This document shows, in pieces, positions 11,063-20,991 of a stretch of 64,000 nucleotides of DNA. The DNA comes from Aporrectodea caliginosa (taxonomy: Eukaryota; Annelida; Clitellata; Crassiclitellata; Lumbricidae), in contig JACEVL010000932.1 of assembly GCA_020284085.1 (NCBI GenBank), forward strand, positions 287,501-351,500, given 5' to 3'. Below the pieces are notes generated by a model, which was not told where the DNA came from, ran no database searches, and saw only the letters and a program-made list of their open reading frames with translations. Both the position numbers and the translations under genes were made by a program. How positions within the stretch are numbered: position 1 is the stretch's first letter; each line of letters opens with the position of its first letter.

Positions 11063-11453
11063 CTTACCTACAATTATAATAACGACCTTCAAAATTCTCA
11101 ACCCTCTTACATTCGCCACCTATTCAGCAGCTCAGGTCTAGGCCTACTCTCTCGTCATCATATCTTTCTCTATCTCGACATCCAGCTGAAATAGCTGAAT
11201 TTTTTCCCGACGGCTAGCCGTAAAAAAATTCTCGGCGGTTTTTCGGCTAAGCCGTAATATTTCCGGCGGCTAATCGGCTTGGACAAAAATTCGGCGGCTC
11301 TGCGGCTATGACGGCGGCTTGGGGTATACTTTTACCTACAATTAACGACCTTCAAACCTCTTGAGTCTTAACCCTCTTACATTCGCCAGCTATATATAAT
11401 TCAACCGCTCAGGTCTACTCGCTCATCATATCTTTCTCTATCTCGACATCCAG
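11063..11453. repeat. About 124-bp direct repeats flanking a CGGCGGCT-rich core
   Basis: Copy 1 (11063-11186) and copy 2 (11330-11453) share CTACAATT..AACGACCTTCAAA, ACCCTCTTACATTCGCCA and CATATCTTTCTCTATCTCGA with small indels. Between them lie about 140 bp built from CGGC words (CGGCTAGCCG, CGGCTAAGCCG, CGGCGGCT), quite unlike the AT-rich surroundings. It could be a solo insertion between duplicated flanks or one period of a larger tandem repeat. Confidence 0.75.
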
Positions 11454-11644
11454 TATCCTCTTAAATTCTGCAACCGCTCCTTAGTTTATGCTGCAGCATC
11501 TCTTTGAAATCCCAACAGATCTTCGCCACTTTGCTCATCCTATCTCGATCGCCTCTTAATTTCATCTCTCCTCCGCTTACGCTCAGATCTGCTATATTAA
11601 TTCCACTCACGATCGACTGAAAACCGAATTCTTCAAGGTAGGCG

Positions 11645-11966
11645 CAGGGACGTAACTAGCGTTGGGCTTGGGGGGGCTTAAGCCCAGGCCTGAAAGTGAG
11701 CCGGGTCTGTCGGGGTCTGCGATCCGGCATACATTTTCGCGACCTGTAAGATAACCTAAATTTTCCCTTTAAACACTGAATATTGTTACGAAATAGACCC
11801 GGCTTCTTTTTAAAACCACTTTCAGCACTGCTTAAGCCCCCCAAACTAAGCTGAAGCCCCCCCAAAAAATGAATCAAGCCCCCGGCTTCAATATGGGCTC
11901 TGGCTACCGTACTCGCCATGTTCAGGGCTTAAAGCCCCCAAACGAAAAGTTCTAGTTACGCCACTG
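11645..11966. mobile_element. MITE with GTAACTAG terminal inverted repeats
   Basis: The left end CAGGGACGTAACTAG and the right end CTAGTTACGCCACTG are imperfect inverted repeats. Both continue into GGGGGCTTAAGCCC-like subterminal sequence. The octamer GGTAGGCG abuts the left end (11637-11644) and recurs 4 bp past the right end (11971-11978), a likely 8-bp target duplication. No transposase frame is present. Confidence 0.65.
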
Positions 11967-12278
11967 CATGGGTAGGCGACCGTAGGCCTATCATATCCTG
12001 AGTCTAGGCCCTACTTCTGCGCCACCAGCCCACCACACGACTACCATAATCACTGATTGCCACCGTAACGCCATGATTGTCTCCTCGGCTTGACCTGGCA
12101 CCGGAACGAACAGAACGGTTTTGCAAATCAAGTCCGCTTTTCGAAATTGATATAGCGCCGGGTTCTCTGACGCGGCGGTTGTGTGGCGCCGAGAAGACTG
12201 ACATGCAGTGGCTTCTATCCCCCTAAACAGCCGGGCTCAATCCCTACCCTCCCCCATGGACTGGGCCTCCCTCCCAGA

Positions 12279-12646
12279 CAGTGTTTAATCTACCCCTTGC
12301 TATGGGGGGAATCGAGGGTTCTCGGGGGTACCCGACATATTTGAAAAGTTCAAAAGTAGCGAGTGTTTTCCAAGAATTTTCTCGAGGGGGGGTAGTAACA
12401 AGAATTTCCCAAGAACGAGGGGGGGTAGTAACGAAACTTTTCCACAAAAATTTTCGAGGGGGGTAGTAACGACAGTTTTTCAACAACAGTTTTCCCCTCA
12501 CCACAGGAAAGGCACGATAAATCCTGCAATTATCCATAAATTTCACACTTTCTATACATAATTTCATCTCTTTAATTTTTATGGGCGGGGGGAAACTCAA
12601 TCATGGGGGGAACTTTACCCCCCAGAGACGTCTAGATTAAACACTG
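12279..12646. mobile_element. MITE with CAGTGTTTAATCTA TIRs, copy A, 9-bp TSD
   Basis: The termini are CAGTGTTTAATCTAC and TCTAGATTAAACACTG. The 9-bp CCTCCCAGA flanks both ends exactly (12270-12278 and 12647-12655). Inside are three G-rich tandem-like units containing GAGGGGGGGTAGTAAC. A second, shorter copy lies at 57736-58018. The superfamily is uncertain: the CAG start suggests hAT, but a 9-bp duplication is one base longer than hAT normally makes. Confidence 0.85.
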
Positions 12647-12954
12647 CCTCCCAGATCCCATATTGCCGACGTAAATTTTAGCTCATTTCTGATTAGAAAA
12701 TGTGTCTGTAATTCATAGGTTTCGTCTGCTAAAATATCATAAATCCAACTTCTATTTATGCGAAGAAAGTGTGATAAAAATTGAAAAATCTTTCCCCCCC
12801 TGTTTTTCACTGGGCTCAACTTGCGCCCGCCCTGTATAGGGATAGAAGCCTCTGCTGACATGACATTACGTACATTACATCACAATCACATTACAGAAGA
12901 AAGATATTCGGAGCCAGAGAAAAATTACAAAAATAATAATATTAAATAACCTAT

Positions 12955-13090
12955 GGAATGTAATGTAATAATGTAATGTAATAAAACATTTATAAAGCGC
13001 CACTTAAGAGTCTCTCAGAAGCGCTCAACACGTGGCCATCAAACAGCTGAAAAAATGCGTCTTTAAGAGTTTAAATAGGTTCAATCATCG
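12955..13090 (-). mobile_element. LINE 3' end on the minus strand, (TTACA)n tail
   Basis: Read on the minus strand: GAGCGCTTCTGAGAGACTC, a loop, GGCGCTTTATAAATG, then a TTACATTACATTA tail. It is the same hairpin-type terminus as at 5985, 7300 and 9601. Upstream on that strand are Lys-rich codons (KLKTHFF-like) typical of an ORF2 C-terminus. Confidence 0.6.
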
Positions 13091-13175
13091 CACTTATAGG
13101 TGATAATAATTATTATTGACTTTTGAAATCACTCAAAATGTAGGTGATTAGCCTAATTAGGGTATAGGCCTAGAC

Positions 13176-13480
13176 CAGAGGTGCAAAAAACCAAACTTTT
13201 TCAAAATGAAAAGTTTTTTTTAATTTTTTTTTATGGATTTTTGTTTTTGAGATTTCCTATTTCGGATCATAAAACTCATTAAAATGGCATAATGTCGTTC
13301 AATTTAATCAGATGCATATAAATGAAATTAACTAGAACAGTAAAACCGTAGAATGTCATAAAACGAAGTTAACAAATTTGGACCATACAACAATTGCCCA
13401 GAGAGTTGAACAGACGCCATTTTTGGCATTTATAATGTCAAAATTTGTAAAACCAAAACTCCAAAATTTACGGTTTTTTG

Positions 13481-13515
<35 letters not shown>

Positions 13516-13534
13516 CAAGCCTTTAACAGCCCTG
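13176..13534. mobile_element. Non-autonomous hAT element, copy 1
   Basis: It starts CAGAGGTGCAAAAA and ends TTTAACAGCCCTG, a short hAT-type inverted pair. The flanks GCCTAGAC and GTATAGAC agree at 6 of 8 positions. The interior is about 90 percent alike with 32737-33054 (GATTTCCTATTTCGGATCAT, AGTAAAACCGTAGAATGTCA). The long T then A tract at 13480-13515 belongs to this element and not to the kinase gene that follows. Confidence 0.8.
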
Positions 13535-13845
13535 GTATAGACTGATTTTTGTTAGAGAGATTGTGAAAGTTTTCTCTAAGATGTAACTCGCTTACTCACT
13601 CATCGCTTACTCATTTACATTCATCTACTTCCCAATATGACAGAGAACCAGAAGATTGTCTTACGTCATGGTCGTCGTTCGGTTGTGATTGCTGTAGCTA
13701 TAATTAATTATTGTCAACCAAGTGTGGAACAACGAGTACTAGGCTTTAGATTTCTCTTTGTTATTATTTCCTATTGTTGATCGTCAAATACTTTCTCATT
13801 CCGTCTTATTACTGTTACGACAAACGATTCGTCTATACCAGAAGA

Positions 13846-14817
13846 ATGGATGGCGCCCAGAAGCAGGAGTTTATCGTTGGCGAAGTGGGGAAGGCGCAAT
13901 ACAGACTGGTTAGGAAGATAGGTAGTGGGTCGTTCGGCGACATATACTTGGGTATAAACATTGCCACTGGTGAAGAAGTTGCCGTCAAGTTGGAGCCCAT
14001 CAAAGCCCGGCATCCGCAGCTGCTCTATGAAAGCAAACTTTATAAAATTCTTCAAGGAGGGAGCGGAATCCCCCACGTACGCTGGTTTGGCCAAGCGCGA
14101 GACTTCAACGCAATGGTAATGGAACTGTTAGGACCGAGTCTGGAGGACTTGTTCAATTTCTGTTCGAGAAGGCTGACGATGAAGACAGTTCTAATGTTGG
14201 CCGACCAGATGATCGGTGACATTGAGTACGTGCACAACAAGAACTTCATCCACCGTGACATCAAGCCCGACAACTTTGTGATGGGCATTGGGCGACACTG
14301 CAACCGTGTGTATCTCATTGACTTCGGCCTTGCCAAAAAATATCGGGACACGCGTACACGAGCCCATATTCCATATCGTGAGGACAAGAACCTGACAGGA
14401 ACGGCTCGTTATGCAAGCATTAATGCTCACCTGGGCATTGAACAGAGCAGGCGAGATGATCTGGAATCGCTTGGCCACGTCCTTATGTATTTCAACCGCG
14501 GTAGCCTGCCTTGGCAAGGTCTCAAAGCCGCAACCAAGAAGCAGAAGTACGAAAAAATCAGTGAGAAAAAAATGTCGACCCAGGTTGAGCTGCTCTGCAA
14601 AGGTTTCCCAACAGAATTTGTCATGTACCTAAACTACTGTCGTGGCCTGAGATTCGACGAGGCACCGGACTATATGTACCTTCGACAGCTGTTTAGGATC
14701 TTGTTTCGTACTCTCAACTACAACTACGATTATGTGTTTGACTGGACAATGCTGAAGCAACGAACCGTGACGGCTGCAGCCGCGTCCAGTCGCTCTTCAG
14801 AGTTTCAGAAGATGTAG
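13846..14817 (+). CDS. CSNK1A1: Casein kinase 1 alpha, intronless
   Basis: One uninterrupted frame gives 323 residues. CK1alpha is a Ser/Thr kinase that phosphorylates primed or acidic sites, notably beta-catenin in the Wnt destruction complex. Visible features are: glycine loop GSGSFGDIY (26-34), catalytic Lys48 in [15 protein letters not shown] with Asp138, and DFG at Asp159. [20 protein letters not shown], with SIN in place of APE, is diagnostic of CK1. The [15 protein letters not shown] and [17 protein letters not shown] blocks match CK1alpha better than delta/epsilon. The start is the ATG before [11 protein letters not shown], aligning with the usual short N-terminus; an in-frame ATG-less extension upstream is not conserved. 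The tail is short ([15 protein letters not shown]). No catalytic residue is lost. Animal CK1alpha genes normally have several introns, so this is probably a retrocopy under constraint. No poly(A) trace or target duplication could be seen. Confidence 0.93.
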   Translation: MDGAQKQEFIVGEVGKAQYRLVRKIGSGSFGDIYLGINIATGEEVAVKLEPIKARHPQLLYESKLYKILQGGSGIPHVRWFGQARDFNAMVMELLGPSLEDLFNFCSRRLTMKTVLMLADQMIGDIEYVHNKNFIHRDIKPDNFVMGIGRHCNRVYLIDFGLAKKYRDTRTRAHIPYREDKNLTGTARYASINAHLGIEQSRRDDLESLGHVLMYFNRGSLPWQGLKAATKKQKYEKISEKKMSTQVELLCKGFPTEFVMYLNYCRGLRFDEAPDYMYLRQLFRILFRTLNYNYDYVFDWTMLKQRTVTAAAASSRSSEFQKM

Positions 14818-16450
14818 CAAGCTAGGCAAACGGAATGAACTATTTTTCAGCTGTGGTTTTCCTACATGATAATAATGAGTGTTACCTACTAGGTTTTGTT
14901 TGTCTTCTTACCAGTGCTGTTTTTAGGACAGTTATCTGCTGGCGCACAACATAGCCTCCATTTACGCATATACCAACAGATTCTGTGACTAAAATTTGCT
15001 TTGTGTAAAAATCTACAGTCGTAGCCAATGTCATTGGTAGGTGGTGTGTACGGAATGGTGAGAGTAAGACACCTTCATGTATCATAATGTTTAGTTTTCT
15101 GTGTTATTTGGAGCCATATCTGATCTAGTGAAATTTTATATCCTGGATTTGGTTGCTTTCTGTGCAAGGTGGTTTGCGCTGACTTTGATGGACTGGTTTT
15201 GACCCGAGTAAATATATATTTGTGAATATTTGTACAGCACCTTTTAAGAAGCTTTGAAAAGTGTGGAACATTGCTGTCTAACAGATCTAGAAAGTTGTGT
15301 TTTAAGAATATGCATCAGAGTCATGTATGAATAGAATAGTTATTTTTAGAGCAGAGAAGAAGGTTGTTATAGGGGAGATTGGTATATAACTTGTGTGTGA
15401 AGCTGTGGTTGCTTTGATAGCATAGACTGGTATCCATTGATCATTTTGGCAACATGACAAATTTTTGACTTCGTCAGTGATCTTGTTGCAGGCAGTTTTG
15501 TGCTGATGGATTGATGTAGAGGACATACACTAGAAACTGACTGTAATTCTGTCTGTGGGAGCCAGAACCACCTTATGATGAGGTTGTTTTCAGGACCAAG
15601 TTCGGGAACCGTGTCTCTAACTGCATTATATCAGAATCCGTAATATAATGAAGCGTGTCATCTGTGGTATATATGTATGTAAGTTATTTGCATAGTGCTT
15701 AAGGATGTGAAAGGCACTGTGGACTTCAGAGTAGGACTGTGGTATGGTAAAGCACAGGCCATACACTCTCTGTATATGATATTATCTGATTATTTTTGTG
15801 TTACCTGTTCTGGAAATGTTTTACCAATCTGGACTATATTGTAAATGTTTAGTTTGACATTTTTTATTTGATTTTAAGTAGGCTTTTAGTGGGGATGAAT
15901 AATCTCTTGGCATTTATTTGTGTTGTAAGATCTGTCACTAATTTTAAATAATTGCACCTGTGTGACTGAACTCAATTTGAATGCAGGTATTGAAACTGAT
16001 TAAGGATTTACCAGTATTCCAACTCTTCTCATTTACCAATTTCTGTGCAGCCTTTTCATTGGAAAGTGAAGAGTATTAGAGTATTTTAAAAATTGTACTA
16101 ATTTTTCTCGTTATCTTTGTTCCTGTTCCAGTGTTCCAATTCCATCCAAACACCATAACCTATGTATGCATATGCATTACTGATGCATATGGACTTGGAA
16201 CCAGACCTGGCCATACCTAATCTGACCTGCCTCTCTGGTTTTAATTTGAATGAGTGCCACAATTTAGCTTTTGGGCTAAAGAAATCTGGAGGTTATGATT
16301 TATACATATAAAAAGAATCTAAAATGCCATTATACTGAATGGGTTAATTAACTTGTTTTTTTACAAAGCACAAATATGAAAACGTAACATATCCTTGCAG
16401 CATGCGATTCGTTTAATTTTATGAAACAGTGCATCTGCTGTGTATTTATT
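14818..16450. other. 3' flank of the kinase gene, no gene seen
   Basis: AT-rich sequence without a convincing frame on either strand. It may include the 3' UTR. Minus-strand frames at 14882-15085 and 15302-15526 show no domain or coding bias that I can recognise. Confidence 0.5.
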
Positions 16451-16491
16451 TAACTGCGCTTTATAAATCTTTATTTGATAATAATAATAAT
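16451..16491 (+). mobile_element. LINE/SINE terminal motif with (ATA)n tail
   Basis: AACTGCGCTTTATAAATCTTTATTTG followed by ATAATAATAATAATG. This is the GCGCTTTATAAAT end shared with other copies here; the 5' arm of the hairpin is missing. Confidence 0.45.
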
Positions 16492-16902
16492 GTTAGGAAG
16501 ATGGGCAGCATAAGGTGACAAGGGTAAAGGCTGAAATCACTTTTGCAAATTGACAACCAAAATACCTGATCTTTAAGTGGACCTTTTAATAAGAAATCTG
16601 TTGGACATGCTAAATTCTATTGCTATAATGGATTTATTACTTAATAGATGCTTCGAAATCTCAGTTTTGGTAAACTCTGAAATTAAATATTGACTGTCAG
16701 AAACAATCCTGCATAAAAATGCATAGTTCTGTCTGTTGCGTTATTTCTTATTACTGGAAATAATACATGCAAGTTATTTTCTGTTTATAGAACTAGAAAA
16801 GAATTCATCTGGCTTTTTCACTTGAGAGTTACAAAAGCCGTTTCACGTGTGATAGGGTCTGCGTTGTCCAAAAGAAGTTGCAAGATATTTTGGCTATGTG
16901 CT

Positions 16903-17006
16903 ATTTTGAAGTGTTTAGGTGGCAGCAAAGGTCTGCAACATGTGAGTGACTGTTTTTGCTAAAATTGCTATGATTTCAGTCACATGAGATCATACAGTAT
17001 ATAAAA
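16903..17006. repeat. About 104-bp dispersed repeat, copy 1
   Basis: It shares TTTTGAAGTGTTTAGGT, GCTAAAATTGCTATGATTTC and AGTCACATGAGATCATACAG with 18329-18428, same strand, with a 4-5 bp indel. The spacing is 1.43 kb. Confidence 0.85.
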
Positions 17007-17270
17007 CGTCTGTAATTGGTACTTACTGAGACAAGAAGAGCTGTTCTGTATGAAGAGGGAGATATTGAAGATTTAACGCTTAAACGAGTTTTATTCACTT
17101 GCATTGTTATTTATAATATTTCTGGATCAGAAATGGCTTTGTGTGCAGTGTTGTCGTTGGTTTGTGTCTGAGTGTCCAAGGTGTGTATTTCATGCACTGT
17201 GTGTTTGATGCACTTGTGTGTTGTATTATAGGTAATTTTGAATGTGGCATTTAGGTCTCATGCCAGTCAA

Positions 17271-18227
17271 GGGGTTGTCCATAAAGGACATTCACACAAA
17301 ATATGACCTACTTTTGATCCCTCCTTCCCCCATATCCACATTTGGCCTTACCATCCTTCCCTCCCCTTGTGGATGCCTGCATCAGAGACGATCGACTGGA
17401 TACAAGACGCCTGCGGTGTGGCAACATTGACCTGCATACCCATTAACTGACTTCCTTTCTGCTGCTTTTGCATTTTTTAATAATCTTTTTTGAATTATTC
17501 CACAATGCACACTTATGTGATAGTTTGGGTTTCAGATTAAGATGTATGATACTAAAAGCCTCTTTAATGACAAGAGTGTACTAAAAGTTACTTGGAAACC
17601 AAAACAGCTTGTTAAAGTCACAGTAAAGTTTATACCATGTATCAATTTTAACGGATATATACTGTTTAATTACAATGCTTGTATTAATTAAACCCTTCTA
17701 TGTTACCAATTATATTGTTAAAATGGCTGCATATGAGAGAACCACCCTCCATCCAATAATGTATTCAACTATAAACACTTGATATCCATAGTTATGCATA
17801 TTATAAGCCTTGGTACAAGTGGAAGTTCTTCTAATTAGGCTTCTAATAGGAAAGTCCACTAATATATGCATACATATATATATATATAGCAAAACTTCAG
17901 TATGTATCAAGCCTGTATCTAGCAAAATGTAACCTATACAGAAAGTGGTGGATTTACGCAACTTACGATACTAAAGTTGAAACATGAAATGCTTATTCAG
18001 CTGTGTGCAACAGAACATTACTAATGACAAACCAATGCAGTACAGACTATATGCCATCTGACTGAAGTTGGTGTTTTAGGTCCAGTTTGTGCTTAAAGAC
18101 TATGAATCAAATTTAGACGCAAAAGTCAGCACTGGTCAATCATAACTCTCCTCTCCTTGTCCGCATTTGTCTACTTTTGGGTGACCCCTCCCTCCTCTCA
18201 CTGTGGATGCCCTTTATTGACGACCCC
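17271..18227. repeat. Candidate element bounded by inverted GGGGT(T/C)GTC...ATAAAGG ends
   Basis: The left end GGGGTTGTCCATAAAGGACA and the right end (reverse strand GGGGTCGTCAATAAAGGGCA) are inverted. Both continue into pyrimidine/purine-rich CCCTCCxTCCCCC and TTTGTCCGCATTTG-like stretches. A third end of the same type is at 20272. No target duplication was identified, so these could equally be two separate short repeats in opposite orientation. Confidence 0.5.
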
Positions 18228-18328
18228 AAGATTCTGAAATATATCATTTTCATGCCTTTCCTTGGTAAGTTAGTTGATGCGATGTGATTTCATTAGTAGG
18301 ACACAATAAAGGATGAAGTTTTGTGGGA

Positions 18329-18428
18329 ATTTTGAAGTGTTTAGGTAGCAGCAGAGATCTGTAACATGTAACTGTTTCTGCTAAAATTGCTATGATTTCA
18401 GTCACATGAGATCATACAGTATATAAAA
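18329..18428. repeat. About 104-bp dispersed repeat, copy 2
   Basis: Second copy of 16903-17006 in the same orientation. Both copies end at the same word (CATACAGTATATAAAA). Confidence 0.85.
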
Positions 18429-18484
18429 TGCCACTTATATACCTTTGGTCATTCGGTGTTATTGATATATCACTGGCAGGTATA

Positions 18485-18563
18485 ATGAGGTTAGGCAACA
18501 TTGAGCGTGGGTAATACTTGGGTGGGTGACTATCCGTGGAATACCACACCATCTGTTGCCCAT
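18485..18563 (+). pseudogene. 5S rRNA-derived fragment (5S-type SINE or pseudogene)
   Basis: GAGGTTAGGCAACATTGAGC, GTAATACTTGGGTGGGTGAC and GTGGAATACCACACCATCTG follow the 3' half of animal 5S rRNA (GTTAAGCAAC..., GGTTAGTACTTGGATGGGTGACC, GGGAATACC). The 5' half is absent and substitutions disrupt pairing. It is either a truncated 5S pseudogene or the head of a 5S-derived SINE. Confidence 0.7.
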
Positions 18564-20271
18564 ACAGTCAATGTTCCCTCTAAGCTGCATGCGTGTGTTG
18601 CCACACAGCGGCCGGCACACGCCCGCGCAAGCATCTGACTCCCGTGCAGTGGACGTCACAGATGGGAATTTTTTAATGCATTAAAATCAAGCAAAAGTTG
18701 TTCATTTTTTTAAATTCAAATTTAAATACCATGTAAGTCGCACAGCGGCATAGTGTCACTGCACAGCACAATATAGTGCTTTAAGACAATGGCAAATAAA
18801 GTACGTTCATCTGCATCACACGGTCACCGTTAAAATGAAAAATTGTTGCCCATGCCTCTTGAAGTCACCCTTTGGTAGATGACAAGGCCTGCACACTTGC
18901 ATCTTTGCCTTAGAGGGGATGGGACGTTGCATACAGTGCAATCTTGTCTGGGTTAGTAAATAAGATGGCAGGTTCAAAGTGATGTCAGTGGATTACTATA
19001 GTTGTGTGCATGCCTCAGCCAAATGATCCTTCAGCAACATGGCTGAGAAGTTTTAATAGTCGTGTAAATGGGTATTACCTTTACATAGTGCACATACGTC
19101 ACGTCGTACTTCTTAAATGCTATTTCTCACCCATAAACCCAACACTTTGCTATATGATAGACTACTGCACTGCGCAAACCTTATCCATCCAAATTCTTAA
19201 TCCGGGATGGTGTGTACATTGGCCAGTTTTATGATGCTGGCAATAACGGTGGATCCAAAAGTTTATAAAGGAGCCATGCAGAAAAATTTGGCCTCTTCCA
19301 TAACAAGAAAAATACTTGTTTCAGTTTGACCTTGATGGAGCTTTATTTTAAAAAAATTTCATTTTTAGTGACAGAATTTATGAAACCTTTCCAGAAATTT
19401 TTCCATATGTTTACTTTTCAGTTTTTATGATTTCTATTTTCTTGATTTTATCATGGCCTAGTTTTCACTTTACAAGTTTAGCAGGGAACCTTCACAACTT
19501 GTGGGATGCTCCAAAATCAAATGGGGTTCTCGTTTGCCCTTGCCAACAATTTCTTTGTTGAACCATGTACTCTAAATCCTGTCCTCATATTTGAAGTGGA
19601 GGTGCTTTTGCTTCACTGAAAGTATAAAGACCAGTCACCGTGTTTTAACCACTAGAAATATTGAGCAGTATCACAAATGCAGTGTATTTGGCCATTACCA
19701 ATGCCATAGAGGTAATGACCAAAACATGTATTACACTGTTCTGTACTGCAACTTAATGCTCCTACAGCTACAGGTTATAACCTTGGGTTCCAATGAAGTA
19801 CCATATATACTTATTTACTTATAATGACCACAAATAAAACAGCAACTTCATATGATGCATTGCAACATAAACATGAAGCAAGAGTGGATAGCTGCAATGC
19901 AACAAGCTGAGCTGTACTCAATAACCTGATTGTAGAATCTTGCTGCAATGCATATTCTTTTCGTGCCCAACGTGTTTATATTGATGAAAATGATTTGACA
20001 GTGTAACTTATTAGAATGACATTTGGTTTCTACCACAATACTCGATTTAATTTAATGTGAATGTAAAAAAATACTATAATTTTCACTGTTTTAATTTGGA
20101 ATGTTGTTTTCGCATAGGTAATCATTTAAAACTTGTGAATGTTCTGATAGTAATGTCTTGCTTTTATTAGAAAAACTGGTTAATTTTATGGGCAATTTTT
20201 AAATCGTACACTTGGACCATGCTGAAGGCATTTCTGAGCTCTGTACAGATTTGTCACTGTCAAAGGGCTAT
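18564..20271. other. Repeat-poor intergenic stretch
   Basis: There is no supported gene. CAATGTTCCCTCTAAGCTG at 18570 resembles a transposon terminus common in fish and invertebrate genomes, but no matching right end was found. Frames at 19004-19234 and 19591-19824 are short and lack recognisable content. Confidence 0.4.
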
Positions 20272-20440
20272 GGGGTCGTCCATAAAGGACGTCCGCAGAA
20301 AATGACCCACTTTGGACCCCTCCCTCCCCCCTTGTCCGCATTTGTCCGCATTCAGCCTTACGTTTTTAGGCAATTTTAGGCGGACGCCCGCACTGGTCAT
20401 AACCCCCTCCCCCTTGTCCGCAGGATGGCTGACCTCCCAG
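20272..20440 (+). repeat. Third copy of the GGGGTCGTCCATAAAGG repeat
   Basis: GGGGTCGTCCATAAAGGACG leads into CCCTCCCTCCCCCCTTGTCC and repeated TTGTCCGCA words, as in the copies at 17271 and 18227. It encodes nothing recognisable. Confidence 0.65.
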
Positions 20441-20991
20441 ACAACATCAATTTTTGTCTATGGTCACCAAATTCTGTCTATGGTGAATTTTCTAATGTGA
20501 GGCTGCTCCACAACACTCCTTTGCCATTTAACGATTTCACAATCAGTTCAATAGCCTGTGTGCTGGGTCATTCGAAAAGCTTTTTTGTCAATCAGTGACT
20601 CAAGGCCTTGCTACATGTCATATAGTGTGTTTATTTGAAAATCAAGTTCAAAATGCAGAAATAAAAAAGTTTACTCCAAAAATTACTCCAAACATCAACA
20701 AACAGGAAAATCCTGTTGCTACATGATATAAAAGTCAAAGACATTTTAACGATTACTAATGCCTACGTGAATCATAACTCATTAGAAAAACTCATTAGTC
20801 CTAACTCATTAGTCCTGATCATACTAAAGCTAAAGTTAATGCCATTAAAACTAAAAGTTTTCATCCATATACATGTATTAATTACCCACTACAGATGTCA
20901 GTTGGCCAAAGTTTACATTTTAAGCAAGTCAGTTGTCACTGTCACGAAGTCACAGTTATTGTGACCAGCATCCCAGATTGCCAGGCTTCTA

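Noticed and set aside
11656..11919. 87-codon minus frame
   Set aside because: Lies wholly inside the MITE at 11645-11966.
13480..13515. Poly(T)/poly(A) tract as a retrocopy trace of the CK1alpha gene
   Set aside because: It is internal to the hAT element at 13176-13534 and upstream of the gene, whereas a retrocopy poly(A) would be downstream.
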